Of a stretch of DNA of 64,000 nt, positions 31,701 to 42,918 are shown in pieces. A program made the translations under genes and the position numbers. The stretch comes from Isoetes taiwanensis (Eukaryota > Streptophyta > Lycopodiopsida > Isoetales > Isoetaceae): NCBI GenBank assembly GCA_021234155.1, contig JAJEKV010000002.1, positions 27,087,299 to 27,151,298 of the forward strand, in the 5' to 3' direction. The notes under the pieces were generated by a model. It had not been told where the DNA came from, made no database searches, and saw only the letters and a list, made by a program, of their open reading frames with translations. How positions within the stretch are numbered: the stretch's first letter is position 1; each line of letters starts with the position of its first letter.

Positions 31701-32558
31701 AGGAGGGGGAATAATAGTGGGAGATAAGTCTAAAAGGTCAATATTTGGCTTGGATATTTCATGAACAATTCCAGATGGAGGAGATGCAAGCATGATAGGA
31801 TCAGAGGGGAAAACAGGATGAGAGTTGGTTTGGGGATGGCAAGTGAGGATCTCGGCGATATGTGAGGGTGGATTATCAATCGTAACATCAACGTAATCTT
31901 CGAGATCTGCGCTTTAATGGCATAAGAATTTGAGACCTTCAAATCATTAGGATTATCATTAACCACTGCATGGTCTTCAGGGTGAATATTTATTTCAACA
32001 GCAGGATCATTTGAATGATCAGCTGAGAGATCTGTGCTTAAGTCTGGAGGAGTCTGAACTTTGGAAGCTGCATCTTGCATATTTATATGCTTGGGGAGAC
32101 TATTACCTTTTTCTTTAATTAATGAAACCACATTCAATTCTTCTGCATCAGGCTTTCCCATCAACTTATCTGGTGCTGAGCAAGTCGAGTCCATTTTGAT
32201 TTCAGTTTGAGAAGCCTGTGAACTTTTGGTAGGTAAGGACTGGACACTGGTTACTTTCCTGGAATCTTTTAAAATGCAAGAAAGTGTTCTATGCAAATCT
32301 ATCTTTGCAGGCAATAGAGGGGCCTTGCCTTTATCTTTTAACATCGTTCTGTTATGCTCAATATTTGCTTTATTAATTTTTAAAGCAATTTGAGAGGAAT
32401 CTGCTGCTGATTTTGGATTCTGATCAATTGTCATATTTTCCTTTCTCATGCTGACTGGTGGCAGATTTTCTTTGATGTAAATTCCTTTGTTCAAGACCTT
32501 GATTCCCATTTGCTTGCCAGGGAGTGAGGAGCTGTGGGAGATCTGAGATCTGTGTGTA
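31701..32558 (-). pseudogene. LINE2-A ORF1, N-terminal side of the LTR insertion
   Basis: Read on the minus strand, 31730-32509 is open for 259 codons: Lys/Ser/Asp-rich, low complexity, no known domain. In a neighbouring frame it reaches SPTIIPPP at the insertion point, and the other side continues QHGTISP (54660-54680 in copy B), so the two sides join in frame. The N-terminus of ORF1 is missing; the sequence changes at about 32559 to repeat block E. Confidence 0.7.
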
Positions 32559-33281
32559 TAACAAGATTCGCAAAATACTATAAGATTTCAAGCGGAATAC
32601 TATATGGTGTTGATTTCGTACGTGCAAAATACAATTATGAGAGCTCTCGCTGCCCTACGTCACCCCCCGTGTGAATATGCACCCAAACCAAAAGGGGGTT
32701 TAAGGGGGATTTTAATTTAAATATGTTGGACCCAATGGTTGTGTTAATTAATGTCAATGGTAGTTATGTGATGGTTGTTAATGTCAATGGTTGTTATGTG
32801 TTGGTTGTTATGTGTTGGGGGATTTAATTTTTATATGTTGGATATTAATGGTTTGTGTTGCAAAAATTTTGTTCCTTCGGGGCCTTAGGGACATCACACC
32901 CCCACCCCCTGTGACAAAAATTTTAGAATTCAAACCAAAAAAACTAGAATTCATTTGAGGCTTTCATCACCCATATACCCATAAAGTCATAAAGTCTGAA
33001 AGTCATAAAGTTTGCAACACCCATACACAAGCATTTTTCAACTGGAATTTAACAGCAGCCTTTGGCCTCCATGGATTCTTGTGGTGAGAAACCAAAGTGG
33101 GAAACTTTTCTACTTGTTAGCACAAGGATCTAGAAGCCTTGAATTTGCTTAATAACCGCCCTCAAAATCTAAAAATCCATGGTAATTTTTTTTTGCAAGC
33201 TTCATTCGAATGAGCCATAAAACAATATCCAATAGCTAATCCTCAGATAATCACCGGTAGGATGTGAAAGCCTACCAAACC

Positions 33282-33680
33282 CGGCCGAAAAATTGCTGTT
33301 TTAGCATAGATAACTTAACCAAATATATCCATATCATACACTATCAAAAAGACCTCGGAAAGAGCTTTCCAAAGCAATAAAAATCATCTGAAACAGAGCT
33401 CTGGATCAAAAGTTATGATAAGAAATGCGAAGAAACCGCACTACGCACCCCTTCAAGTCCTTCATGTGCCCAACCCGGCCAAAAAATTGCTGTTTTAGCA
33501 TAGATACCTTTAACCAAATATATCCATATCATACACTATCAAAAAGATCTCTGAGAGAGCTTTCCAAAGCAATAAAAATCATCCAAAACGTAGCTCGATC
33601 AAAAAGTTATGATAAGAAATGTGTTGCCGGGTGGGGAAACCGCACTACATGCGCCCTGAAGCCCCTTCATATGCCCATTA
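33282..33680. repeat. tandem duplication, ~194-bp unit
   Basis: Two copies of a unit containing aaattgctgttttagcatag, tccatatcatacactatcaa and gagctttccaaagcaataaa, starting near 33284 and 33478. Confidence 0.85.
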
Positions 33681-33683
33681 TGC

Positions 33684-33795
33684 ACCACACACACAAAAAG
33701 AGGGCTTTTGTTGTGAGCCATTGGTTGTTGACCATTATGCACCACACCTAACAAAAAAAAGGGCTTTTGTTGTGAGCCATTGGTTGTTGACCATT
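33684..33795. repeat. tandem duplication, ~55-bp unit
   Basis: Two copies of tatgcaccacac ... gggcttttgttgtgagccat followed by tggttgttgaccatt. Confidence 0.9.
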
Positions 33796-33960
33796 GAAAA
33801 AAAAAAAGGCTAAAAAATCAATGGCTTTCCTCGTAAATGGTGCACTCTAGATGTAATGCATTAGTACATCCATTTGAATACATCACGAAATCATAGGAAA
33901 ACCTTAGTGAAAAGCCGCATAAAACACAAAAGAAAAACCCCCGCTATTATGCTACATATT

Positions 33961-34769
33961 ATGCCAAGATCCCCACAACTTTGGGTGGATTAGAGGACAT
34001 AGATGCAATTGTGTAGCAATAATGCAAGGAATTACACTAGCAGCCCTTCATTCTTTTATTAGCTTAGGGGCCTTTGCATAAAGTGGTTATTATTTATCTT
34101 TAGATAATCATTCTTTTCCTAGGATATCATAGCTTATGGCAGTGTGAATAATTCTCTACCACAATGAATCTTTAGTGATTTATGTTTACTTGATATAGAG
34201 TAATAGCATTCTTCTTTGAAATACAAAATTACATGCTCTTTTATTTGTTTGATCATAATGTTCATATCAATTTCCTCAATTTTTAATATGCTAAATATTC
34301 TCATATGTGTCTCCGCATGAATGTCTCAAATTTGTCAAAGCTTTCAAACAATATTGCTTTTGCCATTTGCAAATTTGTCTAACATTATTCAAAAGATAAT
34401 ACAAAGCTTAGTTAAAACAATCAAATTCAGAGGACAAATTTGAAGGATTGATCTTAATAGTGGGGTTGAATAATAATAATCAGTTAACCGAACATGTTTG
34501 AAACTAAAGAAATGTTCATGGTGGCCTTGGCCGTCATGACAAATTTCTTTGTAGTAATATTAGTTACAATAAATATACAATCGAATATTAGTTACACCCA
34601 CAATCAAGATTTTTTTCTTTACATACATGTAAGCTAATAACCATCTATGTGACACGATGCAAAGACGATGAAAAAGTCTATATAGGCACTAAAATCTATA
34701 TAGGCCGCAGGACAAACACCAAGACACCTAAAAAAATGTTGTATCATGGAATACCATGCTCTCTTTATA
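33961..34769. other. AT-rich spacer, no gene recognised
   Basis: Marks the end of the repeat-block shared sequence. No ORF of note and no recognisable repeat. Confidence 0.5.
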
Positions 34770-36342
34770 CTCAAAGATGAGTTCTTGATGAAGCCATATC
34801 CTTTTTATACAATGCCACATTCCAATATTGTTGTCCTGAATCGCTACTTGCGTGGGAGTGCAAAAAAAGGACTTTATGGCAATGCTTCAACTTTTTCATA
34901 ACATGCCACAATGAGACTTGGTATCATGGAATGCCATAATCATGGGTTTGGGTTAGAAATGGACTAGTCAAGGAGGCTCGAGATGTTTAAAATCCGACAA
35001 AATGAGATGTTCTCTCATGGTTTGCTATGCTTGATGCTTATACACAAAAATGAATGCTTTCAACGCTATTTTTTTTTCTCCCAAATGCTAGACCTTAATG
35101 TAAGGTCATGAACCTCAATAACTAATGCCTACATATATCATGGACGACTCAAGGATGCCCTATATACTTTTATCTAAAACGATGTTATTCCTTTGGTCGT
35201 TATTTATAGGATTTGTCTAGCAAGAACACGCTATTGAAGCTCTTCAATTATACCGAGAATGCAAGACAAAGGGATGAGGTCCGTCTGTTGAGAAAAACAT
35301 TATTAATCGGGGCGAAAAGTATATACACACTTATTAGCACGGATTAGAATCGATGTTACTTTGCAATCTGGCTTGTCCATATGTATGCTAAGTGTGGGAG
35401 TTTGTAGGATGCTTGCCGCTATTTAAAGAAATTGTAGCAAAGAAGACATTTCTTTGTGGACATCCATGATTTTTGCATATGCTCAACATGGTCAAGTCGA
35501 AAGGTCTCAAACATTTTCAAAGATATGGAACCGGCGTGATGATGACCAATGATAAACCCTCCCAGCCTCTTATATGCCTCGCCCCCATGATTTTTTTTTT
35601 GAAGAACGGTTTTACTTCATATTACAAAGTACTTCCGTAAGTAAGAAATGTCCCCAAAGCATCAATCACTTTTAGATGATCACTTCATATTGAATTTTAA
35701 TACTATCGTGCCAATTGAGATCCGAAAGCAATTATACAACTTCTACGAATTTCTTGAAGCACCACCGAAGAAATACGCTTTATCATAAAAGACCTTTCTT
35801 CGCCGCCATACACCCATATCAACCAAGACTTTGCCATGTGAAATGCAATCCTTTTAGAAGCAAAATTACTCGATTTGGATAAATACCCAAAAGAAAGTGC
35901 TGACTATCCAAAGATACTCCCATGATTTTTTGGTATTTGATGGTTGTAATTTCAATGTCCCAAGGTTATTGCACCACACCTTCATTAGAACAATATACTT
36001 GTATAATAGATCTTCCTGGAAGGTTAGGATGGCTAGAGGTTGCAGAGAGGCACTTCTTAATAGCATGCCATTCAACCTAGACTACATTTCTAGGTTCATG
36101 CAAACTTCATAATGGGCTTGAGAGTGCAAAGTATGTTGCACATCATGCTTTCGATGTTGACACCAAAAATGTAGTGCCATATGTTTTACTAGCAAATATC
36201 TATGTTGTGGAGCTTGAGCCACCAAGGAAAGTAGATGCAAGAAGCTCATTAGGTGGATCATATGCAGGTATTAGAGAGATTGGAGGCAAAATAGAGATTT
36301 AAGTTGATGGTTGTACAAAGCAAAGTTTCAAGATAATGCTCA
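34770..36342 (+). pseudogene. PPR protein pseudogene (PLS-type with E motif), interrupted
   Basis: PPR proteins bind organelle RNA for editing, splicing or stability. Short homologous runs lie in order but in shifting frames: DLVSWNAIIMG then NGLVKEAR (34915-34985), NVRS and ITNAYIYHGRLKDA (35090-35160), HMYAKCGSL (35375-35408), LWTSMIFAYAQHGQVE (35455-35500), and an E-motif-like KYVAHHAFDVDTKNVVPYVL (36128-36190). These match the canonical plant PLS repeat phrases. There are several stops and frameshifts, and a 318-bp retro-insert (35601-35918) splits the gene. It is clearly non-functional unless the assembly is badly in error here. Confidence 0.82.
35601..35918 (-). mobile_element. short non-LTR insert with target duplication
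   Basis: The T10 tract at 35591-35600 followed by gaagaacggttttacttcat looks like the antisense 3' end of a retroposon. The flanks cccatgatttttt at 35584 and at 35919 form a ~13-bp target-site duplication. The body has no clear coding match, so it is a SINE or a very short LINE end. It interrupts the PPR relic. Confidence 0.65.
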
Positions 36343-37589
36343 TAGATATGTCGCTCAAACTTCTTCCAATCGCTCAAACTTTACTTAATCATCTATGTAC
36401 ATTAGACATAGGTAACAACACATGGTACTCGGCAATCCATAGTGCTTGGGCACCTTGTTTTCTTTACCAACCCATTCAATTGTTTTAGGGCTATGTCTAT
36501 GGGTATTAAATCTTTGTTATTTTTATTTGTTTTAACCAATTCATTTCATTATTCGTGGACGCTAAAAATCTATTCCATTCTAATTATTGGAAATACCCTT
36601 CAAGTTTGCAAGTATTTCAAAAATACCTCCAAATGAACAAAGATTTTCAAAATATAGTAATATAACTCTTATGACTCCTCAACCTAAAAAGTCTGTTTTT
36701 ACAAAAATTATAGATTAGAATGAGATATTTTGAGCAAGTTAAAGTTCATCTAAATTGAGTTGAAATTCATGAGTTATGCTCATTTGAGTTATTTTTATAG
36801 CACTTACTTGAACCAATGTAGCCCAAAGTTTCCAACTCCATTTGAGACCATTCAAGTAGGGCCTCACCCCATCTACAAGTTTCATGAGGGCACTTTCTTA
36901 TTTGATCGCTATAAAAAACGCATTGCCATTTGAGCCAAATACCCCGGTTTTAGGGTATTTTTGGAATATTTGCAAACTTGAGGGGTATATTTGGAATTTT
37001 CCCTTAATTATTTTAGGGGTATGTTCTTAATTTTAGATGTGGTTATTTATACATCCAAATCAAATCCCCTAAGACTCATTGCTACATATTCATGTGTATG
37101 GATGCTACACTTGCATTTGTAAGATTTAGCATATGGAAAAAGTAACTATGTAATTGATAGTGGTCCTTCTTAAGGAAGTAGGGTTTTGTAAATGTGGTTC
37201 CCTTAAGTACAATTTTGTAAATGTGGTTCCCTTTCACAAGCTTAGAATATGCCTATAGAGATAGAGAGCCAAAGTTAAACAAACGCCCCTAGAAAAGTCA
37301 CGACCATGAAGTCAAAGCACAATAACAACACAGAGTCTATATGGCTTGAAAACATAGATAACTGATAGTGCAGATTGCAATCCATATTAGAATGGATCAG
37401 AATAGAATAGTATTTTTCTCATCTACGGAGACAAGTAGCCACTAGACCCATACAATCATTAAACTCACCATAAAGTATTTATGTTGTCTTTTATGCCATG
37501 TGTCAAATTGTCCTCATGCTTAGAAAAAGCTAGAATGCAAATGCATATGAAGATCCCAAAATGAATTGAACTTTTTATCTATTAGAATT
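36343..37589. other. spacer, no gene recognised
   Basis: AT-rich sequence with no recognisable coding content. A short local duplication of ttttgtaaatgtggttccctt lies near 37185-37235. Confidence 0.5.
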
Positions 37590-38625
37590 GATTATTACGC
37601 CCCAGGAGACCGCCAGTCTATAAGACGCTCAATTGTACATTCAACATTATAAAAAATGGAATCATCTAATGCATCCTCCGATAGTAATGCATTAGTTCTC
37701 CCTATCTCTAACTCATCTACTTTTAAGGTTCTTAAAACATTATCTTTACGCTTCTAAAATATCAATGATACATCTCCCAATACACAACTCGAAATAAAAG
37801 AAAGCCATCAATGTGTCGACATACATCATACCTCTCAAATATCTCAGAAAGATGGCAATGTAGAAATACATGTTCCTCATCTTCAAGTATCCCTCGCCGA
37901 TATCTTTACACAATTTATGCTCGTGAGGAATGCCATTCCACCCGGCCACTTCAACACTCCAAATTTATGTGAGCTCAAATTCTCATCTTGCATGGCATGT
38001 CTATACTGTGGAAATTTCCTCCAAATATTTTTGCCTCCTCGCAATGTAGGATTAATATGTGTCTTATAAAATTCCTTTTTTTTGGCTCCATCTCCCATGT
38101 CCTATGAAGAACATTCATTTTGACCCATGTGCGATATCATCTTTTATGCAAAGATAAATCATAAATATTCATCCCCCATCGTACATCCACCGAGTGGCAT
38201 CAAAGAAACCAGCCCTTAGCTCGCGGTTCCTCCAAAGCCAATCGTGGTAAACTTTCTTCAGGCATAATATACAACACCTTATAGATATAATTAAGGAGTC
38301 CGCAAAGCTCCTCTGTTTCCAATGTAAGCATCCCACATTCTGCTAACATCATATCATAGGGTGTTTGCCTTTTTGTTCCAAGTTCAGACCGAAAGAATTT
38401 CTTTTGAACTTTTTCAACCTTTTTTCAAGTATCCAATGCCAATCCAGGACCCCATACTTCACAACCATACAAAACTACAGATTGAACCAGTGTTATATAA
38501 AGCATTCTTTTCAAGCTAAAGTTCCATATCTCTGCTTTGGCACATCTACGCTGCATTGCATACAGTGCTTTGAGGCCACCGTTTACCCATCTACATCATT
38601 TCTATCAAATAGACTCGATCACCTT
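37590..38625 (-). pseudogene. non-LTR reverse transcriptase, C-terminal part, distinct lineage
   Basis: On the minus strand, QSVVLYGCEVWGPGLAL near 38435-38490 is the thumb motif of non-LTR elements of the type V-L-L-Y-G-x-E-V-W. It is followed by KVQKKFFRSELG and, after gaps, by LEDEEHVFLHCHLSEIFERY near 37850-37905, a C-terminal Cys/His motif. This arrangement differs from the plant L1 zf-RVT of LINE1-3. There are several stops and frame changes, and no endonuclease or catalytic YADD remains. The lineage (RTE-, CR1- or Jockey-like) cannot be fixed from this part. Confidence 0.75.
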
Positions 38626-39263
38626 TGAAAGAAAGAGAAATCCTCCTCACAATAAGACTGGCATAAAGAATCTAAGCCACCATAGCCAAATCTAAATGTA
38701 AGAGTCGCAAAAATTGACCTTGTTAACTGGTAATGAAAGAAATATCATAGCATTAAGTGCTGAAGTTGTGCTTCTCATGGTTGTATGTGATTCTTATTGT
38801 GCTTCATGTAACATTTAAGCTAGCGATCTTATTTAACCATAATAATTTATACAAGAAATTTATCATGGCGGCCCCCGTCGGAATAACAACAACATCTCTT
38901 TAACCAACATTGTGTTAAGTGAGAACGATGTAAGTTATGAGCCATCATGATCCTGGTATCCATGCTTGGAAAATCTTAACCTCCATAATGCGATAGAATA
39001 TCCCCCGGCGCATATAAATGTAAAAGTGATAGAATATCCGTATAAAACGTAAATGTAAAAGAGATAGCCTTTGACGATATATGCCTTTGAAACTATACCA
39101 AATTCCAAGCCAAAACTATTGTTTCCAAGTAGATTTTATGTCTTACAATAATGATGCTTTGATCAAAGTCTCTAGAACATTAAATTTGCAGTTTGATCGC
39201 ATTAACAACTTGAAATTCTAAGTCTCACAACTTGAAATGTATGCTAACATTGTGATATTTTAC
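38626..39263. other. spacer, no gene recognised
   Basis: No coding match was found on either strand. It may include intron or downstream sequence of the deubiquitinase fragment. Confidence 0.45.
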
Positions 39264-39690
39264 CATAAAAGCTTCCTCCCCGGGTTGACTTAATGCCCAC
39301 ATTTATGCACTCAATATAATTCATGTGATGCCTTCAAGTAATCGGGCTAATAATGTTTGCTTCAACAAATGCTCCCTACACAATGATAATCGCAATCACA
39401 AACCCGGCCCATGTCAATTCAAAGAAAAACAATAGACTAACCTTCATCTTATCCTCTAGCTTCTCACAAAGAACCTGATTCAAATTCTCTTGCACATCAT
39501 GTTGCAAGAAAGGATCAGATGTATCGCATCCAAATGATTTAGTCAAATCTTTGTTGCAACATTGGAATCACTATACTATACTATAGCTTGTAGAAGAGAC
39601 TCAGAGCTTAAAGAGGGATGCTACTTGATGGGACATCATTTTCGGGCCAGGGCATATGATACATGTACCGCAAACTTTTTGGGAATAATC
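39264..39690 (-). pseudogene. UBP12/13-type ubiquitin hydrolase (USP7 family), two exons
   Basis: This encodes part of the USP catalytic domain, which removes ubiquitin from proteins. Exon 1 (39690-39442) reads YHMPWPENDVPSSSIPL, then LFYKL, then, after a 1-base shift, DLTKSFGCDTSDPFLQHDVQ and LCEKLEDKMK. Exon 2 (39375-39264) reads EGHHMNYIECINV.IKSTR. These follow the plant UBP12/13 order closely. The 66-bp intron between them (39441-39376) has GT and AG ends, so the copy arose by DNA duplication, not retroposition. Two in-frame stops, a frameshift and the absence of the MATH and C-terminal domains point to a pseudogene fragment. The stops sit where the family has CAG codons, so error is possible. 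Confidence 0.82.
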
Positions 39691-41597
39691 TTTTGGGTAA
39701 GCACAGGCCCGCCTTCAATAATTTGGGTACATGAGAAGAAATCAACATTGAACCGTAAAAGACATGGAACCATTAGAAACATACTTTATATAGCCATTGA
39801 AGAATCGCGAAAGCTCGCTTCAAAGAAAATAAAAGCAAGAAAAATATAAGCTCTCAAGAATCGCAAGCTTAGCCAATAAGAACCGCCGCCAAAACAAAAT
39901 GAAAGCAATAAAATTTAAGCTATAATGCGATGAAGAATCACAACTTAACGACATATACATGATAGTCTCTTTGCAACCAAAGTATGCCATTATCTGCACC
40001 ATGAAAAACCTGAAAGTTCAAAACAATATAAGGGACATGCCTTAATTGAATTTGAAATTGAGTTGAGATGGGGTATAGACTACAAATTCATACAACCTTC
40101 GATAGATGGGTTTGTAAAGACTGGCCTTAAGATTTCAACGACATCATGCAGCGTAATCGCATCAATCAAATAATCATGGCTATGGGTGGATATCTAAAAA
40201 GTGCATTACTTACAAAATGGTGGATAGATCATTCAATATAGCAAGTTAGAAGTAATATGTGATAATAAATACCGATAAGAGCCGAAACCAAGAAAAGAAT
40301 GAACGATGTGTTGCTCAGATCAACACCAAATTCTTTTTTGGTTAACAAGCCTCGCAGCTAAGACTTTCAAGTTTTTCCTTCCGATCTACCCAAATATAAA
40401 GTTGCTCCAATGAAGGAGGTCCAAGATAGCCGGATATCAAAGTTAGAAGGATGCAAAACCGGGTATCCACCAAGGCACCTGATTTGATCTCGCATAAGGA
40501 TGCAAATCTTCGTCCCCGAGATAAAAGATGGAGCAAGGTAAGAAAGTGGTGACATCAGCTCTAAGAGCAAGCTGCCCGTTTGCCTTGAAGCAAAGAACTT
40601 TCCGCCGAAGTTGAAAACTAGCTGCGGTTTCGTAAATACGCATCTTTTCAAAAATTGCTTGCAAATAATTTATGGGCATATCCAAATTGAGAGCGCCAAG
40701 ACAATGCCATCGCCAGAGTATGGAGCTCAATTTGAATGCATGGCACAAGAAAAGCTGCAGCAAAGAAGCAAGCTTGCGTCGACACAACAAAGAAGCGCTA
40801 TGGCTACAAAAACCAAGAGCAAGCCATTTTTGAAGCAAAATGGCTATCTCGGATCCGATAGTCACGCTGATAGTGCCCCAAGACCGGGCGATGAGATGAA
40901 ATGATTGACGACGAGATAGAATCCTTTGAACCAATCGACTGGCCGAGATGAATGCCCCGGGACGCCGAAAAGCAATTATATATGTTAAGATAACTTTTAA
41001 CTTTCTTCTTTCCTATAGCAATGCTTTCTTAATGGGCAGCTTTACATGCACCACCATCGCCACAACGGCGCATGTTTTATCCCAAGAAACATGAAGAAAA
41101 ATGGTATAACGCCTAGCCATTTCTTTTGGGGATGTCTTTGGCTCAATGGCACATGTAAATCACCCCTAAGTGAATAGACTTCACAACTCTTTACTATCTT
41201 ATTTGTCTCCTCAAATTACAATGCTAGCTTCCTTTGGGTTGAAGAAATTCCTAGATTTAAGCCTCCAAAATCTATTGCTTAGAAGTGAAGGGTTGGGAAA
41301 TTCTCAACCTTTCAATCTACCGCGATTTCGTAAGACATAGCACAGGGCTTTAGAGAGAGCGTGAAATTTTCCTACTAAAAATACCAATTTTTCTTGACCT
41401 TCCCCCTTAGGAATCGAGAGGGAAAGTATGTAGATGGTAAGTTAAGTTAGGTCCAAATTGAAAACATATAGATCGTGTTGAAAAAAATTTCTGAACCAAG
41501 GTCTTGAGTTAAAAAATGTGGGTACATGCATGCATATATTATATTGCATCAATACAAATTTTCTATAATAAGTACTTTGAATTGAATTGAAAACCTT
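39691..41597. other. spacer, no gene recognised
   Basis: The longest open frame is 163 codons on the minus strand (40934-40443), with an overlapping 97-codon frame on the plus strand (40611-40904). Neither has a recognisable domain and they oppose each other. If the deubiquitinase gene were intact its upstream exons (Cys box, MATH domain) should lie here; I could not find them. Confidence 0.45.
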
Positions 41598-42918
41598 GGA
41601 GTTAACCAAGATGGTAAAAATATCGTGTATGAGGAACATGTGCTGGTTAGATTTTCCTTTCTTAGTAGTAGAATGTTGTGACTCTCAGGCAGTTCAGATC
41701 ACGCTAAAGAAAGGAACCATATTTAGCCATCACGCAATTCTACTTTTCAGAAGTGGAATGCAAAATTAAACCGAGCGATCTTAAGGAACTATTCCATCCG
41801 TCATGCTCGATCTGAGGGTCTACCGATAATGTGGCATGAGGACATTTTCAAAAATCTTTTGCGGGGTGAGGGGAGTACATTGGGCAAGGAGGCAATCCCG
41901 GAAGAGCTCGAGGATATGGGTTGATTAGACATTCTAAAGGAAATCCTAAAAGCTCAGCTATAAGGACTACTTTGATGGACAAAAAGTTCTAAAACTCCAA
42001 TGGTCAGTCTGCCCATTCTATGGGATATGTGGATTGAGGCTATGGAGGGGGTGCAAGGTCAAAAAGTCAAAGGTAGTTAGCAGGCGGCTATACCTGAAAC
42101 CGGAAACAAATTGGGCTAACAATAGTCAAAGAGAACACACAGGGTAGCTTATAAAAAAGCAAAGAAAGTAAAGGGCTAAACAATTAAAAGAAGAAAGGGA
42201 AAAGACAAAATGGAAGCAGCTAAACTTAAGAAAGTGGAAGAAGAAAAATGATAATACAAAAATGGCTGAAAAGGTCAAGGTCTTGAGGTCAAAGCGTGAA
42301 GCGAATATGAGCGATAAGGAAGTCAAAGGGGAAGGACATGGTTCAACCAAGGCAGCTTATGTATTACTCCTGCTCATCTACTTTCAGGAGTAATACCTTG
42401 ACCATTGAAAAAACTACACTACCTCAATCAATACATACCACAGATCATCCATTGGAGAGGTCTCAAGCAGAGGGACTGTTCTACTTAAAGGGGTGCTCAA
42501 AGGAGAATACATAAAGTCCAATAAATCTACAATTCTCTCCTCCAAGGCAATGAGAGATTCAAAATGGGAGGAAGAGAAGAAATGCATGACATTTGGTGGA
42601 ACTCATTGAGAAACAAAGAGGAGATTGAGAGATAAGAAGATATGGAGAGGGATGTGGTGCCAAATACCCCCAATCCTACTCCCCAAATGAATTTGAAGGA
42701 GGATATAAATTCTTTACTAAATCCCTATGGAATATGAAAGTAGTTTGGGAGGAAGCACTGACAAAGGCCTGAGGGAGATCAAATTCTCTTTGGAGGAAGG
42801 TAATTTGACTACTGATCCTATAAGTCCTATAGGCGAGGTAATACTTACCAAAATAATGTGATGTCCTCCAATGGCACAGTAATTGTGATAGTGTCAATAG
42901 GCTAATAAGCCCATTGGA

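Larger units (their letters stand above)
32559..33960 (-). repeat. repeat block 'E', inverted copy next to LINE2-A ORF1
   Basis: The first ~470 bases (tataacaagattcgcaaaat ...) are the reverse complement of 7945-8490. The far end, ctattatgctacatatt at 33945-33960, is the reverse complement of the block start seen at 7070 and 7926. The middle differs from the LINE1 copy and holds two local tandem duplications. Both LINEs thus carry this repeat in or beside ORF1. Confidence 0.7.

Noticed and set aside
33282-33795. CRISPR-like repeat array
   Set aside because: Only two units of each length, no unique spacers of constant size, and a plant nuclear context; these are simple tandem duplications.
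40443-40934. 163-codon minus-strand frame and opposing 97-codon plus-strand frame
   Set aside because: No recognisable domain, no family, and the two overlap in opposite directions. Not called as genes.
41598-41700. Independent 5'-truncated LINE1 insertion at 41598
   Set aside because: The downstream LINE2 and LTR junctions are the same as in copy A, which an independent insertion could not produce.
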